NCBI GenBank assembly: GCA_022825675.1 | Contig: JAJDWK010000032.1 | Span: forward strand, 124,001 to 188,000 | Length of the DNA stretch: 64,000 nt | Direction of reading: 5' to 3' | DNA from: Anaerolineae bacterium | Lineage (GTDB): Bacteria; Chloroflexota; Anaerolineae; Aggregatilineales; Phototrophicaceae | Shown: positions 24,507 to 32,547 of the stretch, in pieces | Layout of the letters: each line of letters starts with the position of its first letter | Numbering within the stretch: the stretch's first letter is position 1 | Notes under the pieces: generated by a model | The model's input: the letters and a program-made list of their open reading frames with translations, nothing else | Database searches by the model: none | What the model was told of the DNA's origin: nothing | Program-made: the position numbers and the translations under genes

Positions 24507-25805
24507 ATGCAAACGCGACCGAATATCCTATTTGTGCTGGCAGATCAACTGGGCGCGCGCTGGCTGCCGCTGTATGGTCATGCCCTCGTAGAAAGTCCAG
24601 CGCTGGAGACATTCGCGCAACACAGCACCGTTTTCGAGCGCGCCCTGACGACATCGCCTATTTGTACGCCGTACCGCGGCTGCCTGCTCAGCGGGCGCTA
24701 TCCATCCCAGACGGGCTTAAGCGAGAATGGCGGCGCTTACCCCAGTGATCTGCCGAGCTTGGCTGACCATCTCGGCGAGGCTGGCTATGCCAGCTATTAC
24801 CTCGGCAAATGGCACCTAAGCGGCGCGCCGCAGGGCAATCGCTGGGTGCCGCCGGGAATGCGCGCCGGCTTCCAGCATTTCAGCGGCTGGGAGAGCCACC
24901 ATGTCGATCATTATGCGGGCTTGATGTGGGAAGACGACCCGAAAACACCGCTGTCGATGCCCGGGCATGAAACTGACAGTTTGACCGCCGTCGCCGAGCA
25001 GAAGCTGGCGCAAGCCGCCAGCAACGATGTCCCCTTTTTTATGCTGATTTCCTATCAAGCGCCGCACCCTCCCTGCTCCCCGCCAGCTGCTTTCGCCGCG
25101 CCCTACGCTGATGCCGAGCTTCTTCCCGAAGCTAATGCCGATAGCGACGCCTGGTTCAAGCATGATGCTTGGGGCGCGGACTACGATGTTTGCCAATTTC
25201 GGCAGCGCTATTTCGGCGAAATCAGCCAGCTTGACGCCGCGTTTGGGCGGCTGCTGGCAGCGCTGCGGCGGCTGAAACTCGCCGACAATACGCTGGTCGT
25301 CTTCACATCAGACCACGGAGAAATGGCGGGCGCTCACGGCTTGTTTGGCAAGGGCCTGATGTACGAAGAGGCAATACATGTGCCGCTTATCATCCGCGCG
25401 CCCGGGCAGAAGGCGGGATGCCGAGTGGCAGCGCCCGCAGGCACAATCGACCTGCTGCCTACCCTGCTCGACTATGCTGGCGCTGATGCCGATGCGGATG
25501 CTGACGCGCGGAGCTTGCGCCCGGCGGTCGCTGGCATCAGCCCACCGCGCGAGCGCATCGTTATCAGCGAATATCACAACCTCTGCGCGAGTACATCAGA
25601 GTGGAAGCTGGTCGCCGAGCGCGGCAGTTTGCGGGGCGAAGCGCTCTATAACACCGTTGACGATCCTTATGAGCTGGAAAATCGCCTCAATCAGCCAGAG
25701 TGCGCGCAGATTCGAGAAGCATTGACCAGCGCTTTGGCGCGCTGGCAGCGGCGTATTGCCGCTTCCCACAATGAGAAAACGCAATCGATTCGCGCCATTA
25801 CTTAA
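24507..25805 (+). CDS. Sulfatase, formylglycine-dependent type I
   Basis: 432-aa arylsulfatase-type hydrolase. The FGly-forming signature C-x-P-x-R is CTPYR with Cys53, followed by GCLLSGRYPSQTG, so it is a Cys-type sulfatase that needs maturation by FGE or anSME. Metal-site residues appear at LADQLG near the N-terminus and in FTSDHGEMAGAHGLFGKG. There is no signal peptide, so it should act in the cytoplasm on an imported sulfated compound. Start ATG 24507 lies 11 bp after the permease stop. A short Ala-Asp repeat (ADADADADA) near residue 330 is probably a surface loop. Its place between importer and oxidoreductase genes suggests desulfation of an incoming sugar. Confidence 0.93.
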   Translation: MQTRPNILFVLADQLGARWLPLYGHALVESPALETFAQHSTVFERALTTSPICTPYRGCLLSGRYPSQTGLSENGGAYPSDLPSLADHLGEAGYASYYLGKWHLSGAPQGNRWVPPGMRAGFQHFSGWESHHVDHYAGLMWEDDPKTPLSMPGHETDSLTAVAEQKLAQAASNDVPFFMLISYQAPHPPCSPPAAFAAPYADAELLPEANADSDAWFKHDAWGADYDVCQFRQRYFGEISQLDAAFGRLLAALRRLKLADNTLVVFTSDHGEMAGAHGLFGKGLMYEEAIHVPLIIRAPGQKAGCRVAAPAGTIDLLPTLLDYAGADADADADARSLRPAVAGISPPRERIVISEYHNLCASTSEWKLVAERGSLRGEALYNTVDDPYELENRLNQPECAQIREALTSALARWQRRIAASHNEKTQSIRAIT

Positions 25806-25820
25806 AGAAAGCGAGAGAAT

Positions 25821-27206
25821 ATGACAGCAGGGCAATTCGTGAACGCCAGCGGGGTCTACCCGCATCTCGCGCTCAGCGCGGAGTTGGGACCGCCGCGGAC
25901 TGAATGCGGTGTCGGCGCGATGATGGCATGGGCGGGCAAGCTGTGGCTCGTCACTTATGTCTCCCACAAATCCGCCAGCGGCGTCGGCACTGGCTTGTAC
26001 AGCATCGACGATACTTTTGCCCTGAGCAAACATCCCGCCAGCGCTGTCGGCACCTATACTAACCGCATGGTGCACTGGCAATCCAATCAGCTGTTCATCG
26101 GTCCCCATGTCATCGACGCCCAGGGCGAGGTGCGCACTATCGAAGAGCTGCTGGAAGTGCGCATTTGTTCCACGATGCGCCACCTGCGCGACCCCGAGAA
26201 TTTTGTGTATATGCTGGGCATGGAGGGCGAATTTTACGAGCTGAATGTGCACACGCTGGAGCCGACTTTCCTGGATGACCTTACAGTCAGGCTCGGTGTT
26301 CCCGACCATCAATACGCGCATTTCAAAGCGGCTTACAGCAATTTTGGGCGGGTGATTGTCGCCAACAACAGTTATGACGAACGCGATTTTAGCGGACGCG
26401 AAGCGGCTGGCAGACTGGCGGAATGGGACGGCGAGACCTGGACCATCATCGAGCGCAATCCTTTCATTGAGGTCAACGGACGCGGCGATTTTGCCGGCAC
26501 CATCTTCGCCATGGGCTGGGACAAGCGCTCGGCGATATTGCAGGTTTTCACCGAAGTGGACGGCTTGTGGAAACGCTATCGTCTGCCCAAAGCCAGCCAC
26601 TGCTTCGACCACATGTGGCAGACCGAATGGCCCCGCATCCGCGAAGTTGACCACGAGCGCTTCCTCATGGATTGCCACGGCATGTTTTATGAGCTTTCGC
26701 CTTGGGCATACGACAATCACATCTGGGGCGTCCGCCCGATATCGACGCACCTTTGGGTGCATGGCGATTTTTGCACCTGGCGCGGCATGCTGGTGCTGGG
26801 GTCAGACAATGCCAGCCCGCATGGTGACGCCAACCACCTGGCGGGGGAGCCGCAATCGGGCTTGTATTTCGGCAAAACTGATGACCTGTGGCAATTTGGC
26901 AAGCCTGCCGGCTGGGGCGGCGTCTGGTGGGAAGACAGCTTGGAAGCGCATCAAACATCAGACCCCTACTTGATGACGGGCTTCGACAAGAAAGTGCTGC
27001 ACCTCTGCAACGAAGGCGCTGCGCCCGTTACTTTCTGCCTGGAAGTCGATTTCTTGGGCAATGGCAAGTGGCAGCGCTACGCGACTTTCACGCTGGCGGC
27101 GGGCGAGTATCATCATCACGAATTCCCCAGCGGCTACAGCGCGCATTGGGCGCGGCTGACGGTTGATGCTGCCTGTCAAGCCACCGCGTATTTCACTTAT
27201 AGTTAA
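25821..27206 (+). CDS. Protein of unknown function in the sulfatase cassette
   Basis: 461 aa with no signal peptide or membrane helix. I do not recognise the family. The sequence is rich in Trp, His, Gly and short beta-strand-like segments (AGKLWLVTYVSH, RMVHWQSNQLFIG, FVYMLGMEGEFYELN, TRRLAEWDG-like turns), which looks like a repeat-built beta-propeller. The last 80 residues (VLHLCNEGAAPVTFCLEVDF to AYFTYS) read as a separate beta-sandwich. GAGAG lies ahead of ATG 25821, 15 bp behind the sulfatase. Its position between the sulfatase and a dioxygenase suggests an enzyme or binding role on the same substrate; this is inference only. Confidence 0.75.
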   Translation: MTAGQFVNASGVYPHLALSAELGPPRTECGVGAMMAWAGKLWLVTYVSHKSASGVGTGLYSIDDTFALSKHPASAVGTYTNRMVHWQSNQLFIGPHVIDAQGEVRTIEELLEVRICSTMRHLRDPENFVYMLGMEGEFYELNVHTLEPTFLDDLTVRLGVPDHQYAHFKAAYSNFGRVIVANNSYDERDFSGREAAGRLAEWDGETWTIIERNPFIEVNGRGDFAGTIFAMGWDKRSAILQVFTEVDGLWKRYRLPKASHCFDHMWQTEWPRIREVDHERFLMDCHGMFYELSPWAYDNHIWGVRPISTHLWVHGDFCTWRGMLVLGSDNASPHGDANHLAGEPQSGLYFGKTDDLWQFGKPAGWGGVWWEDSLEAHQTSDPYLMTGFDKKVLHLCNEGAAPVTFCLEVDFLGNGKWQRYATFTLAAGEYHHHEFPSGYSAHWARLTVDAACQATAYFTYS

Positions 27207-27243
27207 TTGCGAATTTATATCTAGACTTCCCGGGAGGAAGCGC

Positions 27244-28092
27244 ATGCAGGGCTTCAGCAAACTGACAAAGGGACAGCGCCGGCAATTTCATGAAGAGGGC
27301 TATCTCATCATCCGCAACGCGCTGGATGAAGCGAGCATCAGCCGCTTGATAGAAGCGGGCGACCGGATTATCGCCACGGACGAGCGCTTCAACCGCTATC
27401 AGACAAGCGCGTATTATGATGGCTTCCGCAATTGCATAACTATGGATGACGCTTTTATCCCCTTGCTGACGCAGGCGAGCACCTTGCCGCTGGTACTCCA
27501 GCTTCTGGGCGCGAACCTGCAGCTGTCCACCAGCCACTTGATATACCGCCATCCCGACCCGGCGGGCACTGCCGATAGCATCCGGCGGCCCGGCTGGCAT
27601 CGCGATGGCGGCGGCATTTCTGGCGATTTGGGTGCCGCCAATTTCCCGCGCCTGGGGCTGAAGTGCGCCTTCTATCTGACGGATTTGAGCGAGCCCAATT
27701 CCGGCGTGACGATGCTGGCGCCGGGCAGCAACCAGCTCAGCGAGCGTATCGATATTCCCGAAGGCGAAACTGACCCGGTCAACGCGCTTGAGCCGCTGCT
27801 GAACCCCGGCGATTGCGTGATATTCGAATATCGCACTTGGCACGCGGGCGCGCCCAACTTCACCGCGCGCACGCGCAAGGCGGTTATGATTGGCTATTGT
27901 TATCGCTGGTTGAAGCCGATGGACTTTGTGCGGCAAGATGAGGCATTCCTGGAAAAACTCACCGAAATTGAGAAATATCTGGCGGGCGAAGAAGTGGACG
28001 ACACAAAAGAGTTTCAGCCAGGCGGCGGCTACAACCCATTAAAGGCTTGGTGCCGGGAATATGGCGTCGAGCCGGTGCGGCAGGGGGCATAA
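27244..28092 (+). CDS. Phytanoyl-CoA dioxygenase (PhyH) family oxygenase, intact HxD
   Basis: 282-aa Fe(II)/2-oxoglutarate-dependent oxygenase of the PhyH family. The metal triad can be placed: His119 and Asp121 in GWHRDGGG, and the distal His near residue 200 in RTWHAGAPN, with the 2-oxoglutarate-binding Arg following in ARTRKAVMI. The N-terminal FHEEGYLIIRNAL is typical. Such enzymes hydroxylate small molecules or cleave O- or N-alkyl groups; the substrate is unknown. GGGAGG lies 6 nt before ATG 27244. It stands between the unknown 461-aa protein and the FAD oxidoreductase, with short gaps, so it is part of the same operon. Confidence 0.9.
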   Translation: MQGFSKLTKGQRRQFHEEGYLIIRNALDEASISRLIEAGDRIIATDERFNRYQTSAYYDGFRNCITMDDAFIPLLTQASTLPLVLQLLGANLQLSTSHLIYRHPDPAGTADSIRRPGWHRDGGGISGDLGAANFPRLGLKCAFYLTDLSEPNSGVTMLAPGSNQLSERIDIPEGETDPVNALEPLLNPGDCVIFEYRTWHAGAPNFTARTRKAVMIGYCYRWLKPMDFVRQDEAFLEKLTEIEKYLAGEEVDDTKEFQPGGGYNPLKAWCREYGVEPVRQGA

Positions 28093-28130
28093 GCGCCCAG
28101 CCGCTTAGATTCGCGGAGAGAAGGATATCC

Positions 28131-30419
28131 ATGAAACAAGACAATCAAATCCCAAGAATGGTGCATGAGCCCTTTTCGGCGGCAGCGCGTCCGCCGAAAA
28201 CGGTGCGCATAGACAGCGATCTTGTCATAGTTGGCGGCGGCTTGGCGGGCACTTGCGCCGCCATCACCGCCGCGCGCGCTGGCATCAAGGTTGCGCTGGT
28301 GCAAGACCGCCCGCTGCTGGGCGGCAATGCCAGCAGCGAGGTGCGCCTGTGGGCATTGGGCGCCACCTCCCACATGAACAACAACAACCGCTGGGCGCGC
28401 GAAGGCGGTGTCATCGACGAAATCCTGGTCGAAAATATGTATCGCAACCGCGAGGGCAACGCGCTCATCTTTGATACGGTGCTGCTGGAAAAAGTTGTTG
28501 ACGAAGAGAACATCACGCTGCTGCTCAACACCGCCGCCGTCAGCGTCAGCAAGCGGGATGGCGAAACGATTGAGTCGATCACCGCATTTTGCAGCCAAAA
28601 TTCGACGCAATACGAGCTCTATGCCCCGCTCTTCTGCGATGCCTCGGGCGATGGCATCGTCGCGTTTCAAGCGGGTGCCGCCTTCCGCATGGGCGCGGAA
28701 TCCAAAGAAGAATTTGGCGAGAAGTTCGCGCCCAGCGAAGAATATGGCTATCTGCTCGGGCATTCGATTTATTTTTATACCAAAGACATCGGCAAGCCGG
28801 TCAAGTTTGTGCCGCCGAGCTACGCGCTTGACGACATCACAAAGATTCCGCGCTTCCGCAGCTTCAATACCGCGACTGACGGCTGCCGCCTGTGGTGGAT
28901 TGAATATGGCGGCCGCCTGGATACCGTGCACGAAACCGAAACCATCAAGTGGCAATTGTGGAAAGTTGTGTATGGCGTCTGGAATTACATCAAGAATTCC
29001 GGCAAATTCCCCGATGCCGAAACATTGACGCTGGAATGGGTCGGACAGATACCGGGCAAGCGCGAAAGCCGCCGCTTTGAAGGCGATTATATGATGACGC
29101 AGCAGGATGTCATCGAGCAGCGCCAGCATTATGACGCCATTTCTTTTGGCGGCTGGTCGATAGATTTGCACCCGGCCGATGGCGTCTTCAGCGAGTTGCC
29201 TGGCTGTGACCAGTGGCATGCCAAGGGCGTCTATCAAGTGCCCTATCGCACACAATACAGCCGCAACATCCGCAATCTCTTCATCACGGGGCGCATCATG
29301 AGCGCTTCGCATGTCGCTTTCGGCTCAACGCGGGTGATGCTCACCTTGGCATGCGCGGCGCAATCGGTCGGCATGGCGGCGGCGCATTGCGCGCGGCGCG
29401 GGCTGCTGCCGCGGGACATCGCCGAGCCCGCCGCCATCAAGCTGCTGCAGCGGGATTTGCAGCGCGTCGGCGGCTATATTCCGCAATTCAAATTGGAGGA
29501 TGAGGCAAATCTGCTGCGGCAAGCGGCGGTGAGCGCATCCAGCAAACTCTGCCTGGAATCGCTGCCGGATGATGGACCGCGGCTCACGCTGGAGCGCCCA
29601 TACGCGCAAATGCTGCCGGCGCAGCGGGGGCGGCTGCCGCGCATGGCAATCACCGTGGACGCGGCGGAAGCCACCCAGCTCCAGGTCCAGCTGCGGCAAA
29701 GCTCCAAGCGGGATAACCACAGCCCGGATGTGCTGCTCAAAACGCTGCACTTTGACTTGCCCGCTGGGGACAATCAGGAAGTGGCGCTTGACTTTGAGCA
29801 ATTGATTGACGATTCCCGCTACATCTTCGTCTGCGTGATGGCGAACCCGTTCCTCACTCTGCACCTCAGCGATATGCGCGTGACCGGGCTGCTGGCGCTG
29901 CAATACTGGCGTACACAAACGCCATACGAAGACATCGGCGTGGAAGAATTTGAATTCTGGACGCCGCCGCGCCGCCCCAAGGGGCAAAATATGGCGCTGC
30001 GCCTGTCGCCGCCGCTAAACGGCTTTGACCCGCAGAATGTATGTAATGGGCTGGCGCGCCCGGTCGCGGCGGTGAATGCCTGGGTGGCTGACCCCGCCGA
30101 TGAACAGCCGACCCTGGACATACGCTGGATCGCGCCGCAAAGCATCAGCCGCGTCCGCCTGATGTTTGATACGGATTTCGACCATGCGATGGAGACAGTA
30201 ACGCGCGGGCACCCGGAAGATGTCATGCCATTTGCCGTCAAGCATTATCGGCTGCGTAATCACGCTGGCGAAGTGCTGGCGGAAGTGCGAGACAATCATC
30301 AAACCGTGAACCAAATCGACTTTGACGAGCCGATAGAGACGGACCATCTGCAAGTAGAAATCGTCGCGAGCCAGGGCGATGTTCCCGGCGCGATCTTTTC
30401 CCTGCACTGTTATGAATGA
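28131..30419 (+). CDS. FAD-dependent oxidoreductase (FAD_oxidored type)
   Basis: 762 aa. The N-terminal half is an FAD-binding Rossmann oxidoreductase: VIVGGGLAGTCAAITAARAG near residue 30, then RPLLGGNASSEVRLW, which is characteristic of the FAD_oxidored (PF12831-like) group, and a closing GRIMSASHVAFGSTRVM with ACAAQSVGMAAA. The C-terminal 300 residues are beta-rich and seem to form one or two sandwich domains, making the protein longer than the minimal family. No signal peptide, so it is cytoplasmic. These proteins often sit beside sulfatases and glycosidases in Planctomycetes and similar bacteria, and are presumed to oxidise sugars; this is not proven. GAGAGAAGG lies before ATG 28131. Confidence 0.88.
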   Translation: MKQDNQIPRMVHEPFSAAARPPKTVRIDSDLVIVGGGLAGTCAAITAARAGIKVALVQDRPLLGGNASSEVRLWALGATSHMNNNNRWAREGGVIDEILVENMYRNREGNALIFDTVLLEKVVDEENITLLLNTAAVSVSKRDGETIESITAFCSQNSTQYELYAPLFCDASGDGIVAFQAGAAFRMGAESKEEFGEKFAPSEEYGYLLGHSIYFYTKDIGKPVKFVPPSYALDDITKIPRFRSFNTATDGCRLWWIEYGGRLDTVHETETIKWQLWKVVYGVWNYIKNSGKFPDAETLTLEWVGQIPGKRESRRFEGDYMMTQQDVIEQRQHYDAISFGGWSIDLHPADGVFSELPGCDQWHAKGVYQVPYRTQYSRNIRNLFITGRIMSASHVAFGSTRVMLTLACAAQSVGMAAAHCARRGLLPRDIAEPAAIKLLQRDLQRVGGYIPQFKLEDEANLLRQAAVSASSKLCLESLPDDGPRLTLERPYAQMLPAQRGRLPRMAITVDAAEATQLQVQLRQSSKRDNHSPDVLLKTLHFDLPAGDNQEVALDFEQLIDDSRYIFVCVMANPFLTLHLSDMRVTGLLALQYWRTQTPYEDIGVEEFEFWTPPRRPKGQNMALRLSPPLNGFDPQNVCNGLARPVAAVNAWVADPADEQPTLDIRWIAPQSISRVRLMFDTDFDHAMETVTRGHPEDVMPFAVKHYRLRNHAGEVLAEVRDNHQTVNQIDFDEPIETDHLQVEIVASQGDVPGAIFSLHCYE

Positions 30420-30443
30420 GCGCGGCGAGAGGCAACTGGGCTG

Positions 30444-31259
30444 ATGCAAGTTAGTGAACGCGAACGCTATTTCTTTGACTTAAACGGCTTCCTCTTGCTG
30501 AAAGGGGCGCTATCCGCGGGAGAAGTTGCCGAAATCAACGGCGCTATCGACGCTTTGCTGCCAATAGCGCCGGGGCAATGGAAAGGCTATGTGCATGGCC
30601 ACAATTATGGCGATGACGACGGGCTCAACTTGCAGCAGATTTATGAAGGCGGCGCCGCCTTCGAAAAGCTGATTGACCACCCCGCCTGGATCGAAAAGGT
30701 CAAGTATTTTGTTGGCGGCGCTGGCACCTTTGATTACAATCACGGTCCGCTCTTCATCGACGAATGTTTCGCCAATATACGCGGTCCCGGCGAGGCGATT
30801 GGCTTGCATTCGGGCGGACACGAAGGCACCAAGCGCACCCAATTCCGCTTTTTTAACGGGCGCTTCCACTGCGGGCAAATCAACATTCTGATGGCATTAA
30901 CCGATATTGGACCTGGCGATGGCTCGACCATGGTGGTGCCTGCCAGCCATAAAGCGCATTTCCCGCACCCTGACGAAGACCGGCATAGCATGTTTGCCGA
31001 AGTCGCTTCGGTGGACGGCGTCGAAGGCGCGGTACATGTGTATATGGAGGCGGGGGATGTCTTGCTCTTCGTCGATTCGCTCAGCCATGGCTCGGCGGAG
31101 CGCGTCAACGCGGGCGAGCGGCGCATTATCGTCTACCGCTATGGTCCGTCCTGGGGCAACTCCCGCCATGGCTATCAAGCTTCGGCGGAGTTGGCTGCCC
31201 GCTTGACGCCGGAGCGCCTGCAAATCGTGCGCCCCAAAGCGCCGCTGCTGCCAAAATAG
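30444..31259 (+). CDS. PhyH-like protein with altered metal motif (HSG)
   Basis: 271-aa cupin-fold protein of the phytanoyl-CoA dioxygenase family, recognised from YFFDLNGFLLLKGALSAGEV, FNGRFHCGQINILMALTDIGPGDGSTMVVPASHK and the distal DSLSHGSAE with His215, followed by ERRIIVYRYG. The first half of the metal triad reads His122-Ser123-Gly124 (GLHSGGHEG) instead of His-x-Asp. In non-haem iron halogenases the same Asp is replaced by Gly or Ala, opening a halide site; in other PhyH proteins the change goes with loss of activity. Which applies here is unknown. GAGAGG precedes ATG 30444. Last gene of the cassette, 24 bp behind the FAD oxidoreductase. Confidence 0.86.
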   Translation: MQVSERERYFFDLNGFLLLKGALSAGEVAEINGAIDALLPIAPGQWKGYVHGHNYGDDDGLNLQQIYEGGAAFEKLIDHPAWIEKVKYFVGGAGTFDYNHGPLFIDECFANIRGPGEAIGLHSGGHEGTKRTQFRFFNGRFHCGQINILMALTDIGPGDGSTMVVPASHKAHFPHPDEDRHSMFAEVASVDGVEGAVHVYMEAGDVLLFVDSLSHGSAERVNAGERRIIVYRYGPSWGNSRHGYQASAELAARLTPERLQIVRPKAPLLPK

Positions 31260-31270
31260 AGGCGGCAGTA

Positions 31271-32425
31271 TCACGCTTGCAGCGCGCTCAAGCGCGCCTC
31301 ATCGATGGCGACGCCCAGCCCAGGCGCTTCGGGAATTTCGTAATAGCCAGCGGCGCAATGTAATGGCGCTTCCAGCAATAGATTTGCGATTTCAAATACC
31401 GGCGGCTGATATTCCAGCAAATAAAGATTGGGCAGCGCCGCCGCTGCATGTATCGTCGCCGCGATGCAGATGCCCAAGCCGACGCTCAAATGCGGCGCCA
31501 TTTTCACATTAAAACTTTCCGCCACCGCGCCGATTTTGATGGTCTCGGAAATGCCCGCTCGCCCGACATCCGGCTGCAAAATATCTGCCGCCCGCTGCAG
31601 CAGCCAGGGATGGAACTGGTAGCGACTGCGCTCGGTTTCGCCATGGGCGATGGGGACCGCCACGGCGGCCGCCAACTGCGCATGCGCGGCGACATCTTCG
31701 GGATTTATCGGCGCTTCAAAGAAGCCGACGCTTAACTCCTCCAGCCGCTGCCCCAGCTGTATCGCCTCATCAAGTGTATAGACCCAGTGCGCGTCCAGCA
31801 GCAGCGCCGCCTCTGCGCCCAGCGCATCGCGCAGGGCTTTCACACTTGCCGCATCTGCCTGCACTCCATGCCCCGCCGCCAGCTTAAAGGCGGAAAAGCC
31901 CTGCGCCACAAATTCCTGGGCGAGCGCGACCCGCTCCGCCGCCGTTGGCTTGGGCAAGCCGGAAACATAACAAGGTACGCGCTCGTGGAATGCGCCGCCC
32001 AAAAGCTGATACACCGGCTGCTCCAGCATTTTGCCGCGAAGGTCCCACAAGGCGATATCACAGGCGCTAATCGCATCAAGCATGAAGCCGCCATAATAGC
32101 CGCGCTCGCGCATGAGATCGTACATGGCATTCCACAGCACATTGCCATCAAGCGGATTGCTGTTGAGCAAGACGGGCGCCAGCAGCTGCTCAACAATTTG
32201 CTGCACAACCTCGGGCGCTACAGGTGCCAGCGCCTCGCCCCAGCCCACCATGCCATCCGCGGTGCTGAGCTTGACAAAAACCGTCTCGAAATACGCGGAA
32301 TACAATGCGCGATAGGGCGGGCGCAGGAAATAGGCTTGCGGGTCAGCGGCGGCGGGCAGCAAACCAAGGTAGCTTTCGTCCCGCTTGATCCGCACTGGAA
32401 TCGCTTCGACGCCGGTGATGCGCAT
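31271..32425 (-). CDS. Enolase-superfamily protein (mandelate racemase/MLE subgroup)
   Basis: 384-aa enolase-superfamily enzyme, most likely a sugar-acid dehydratase or related lyase. The N-terminal capping domain (MRITGVEAIPVRIKRDES) and TIM barrel are both present. Putative metal ligands are Asp in LLLDAHWVY, Glu in FFEAPINPED and Glu in AHGETERS; the acid/base side shows DVGRAGISE and MAPHLSVGLG with a His. On the other side a single Lys (FKLAAG, near residue 181) stands where KxK is common. It is divergent from a DapA-family gene, the usual partner in non-phosphorylative sugar-acid pathways. Its start is ATG 32425 after a GGGGGG-containing leader. Substrate is unknown. Confidence 0.88.
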   Translation of the reverse strand: MRITGVEAIPVRIKRDESYLGLLPAAADPQAYFLRPPYRALYSAYFETVFVKLSTADGMVGWGEALAPVAPEVVQQIVEQLLAPVLLNSNPLDGNVLWNAMYDLMRERGYYGGFMLDAISACDIALWDLRGKMLEQPVYQLLGGAFHERVPCYVSGLPKPTAAERVALAQEFVAQGFSAFKLAAGHGVQADAASVKALRDALGAEAALLLDAHWVYTLDEAIQLGQRLEELSVGFFEAPINPEDVAAHAQLAAAVAVPIAHGETERSRYQFHPWLLQRAADILQPDVGRAGISETIKIGAVAESFNVKMAPHLSVGLGICIAATIHAAAALPNLYLLEYQPPVFEIANLLLEAPLHCAAGYYEIPEAPGLGVAIDEARLSALQA

Positions 32426-32461
32426 GGGCTACCCCCCGCTAGGCAAACTGCCACAATACTG

Positions 32462-32490
32462 TGGAGAGAAATCTCACTGCAAGGTATAGT
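32462..32490 (+). promoter_or_regulatory. Possible promoter of the DapA-family gene
   Basis: TGGAGA (32462-32467) and TATAGT (32485-32490) with a 17-bp spacer; only the -10 is strong. On the other strand TTGCAG (32477-32482) and TATTGT (32453-32458), 18 bp apart, could serve the enolase-superfamily gene. A CCACA-atac-TGTGG palindrome (32449-32462) overlaps both. Confidence 0.4.
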
Positions 32491-32547
32491 GTAGGGGATG
32501 CTATCGGGTATCGCAATGCGGGTTGCAAAACATAGCCGGAGAATGTG

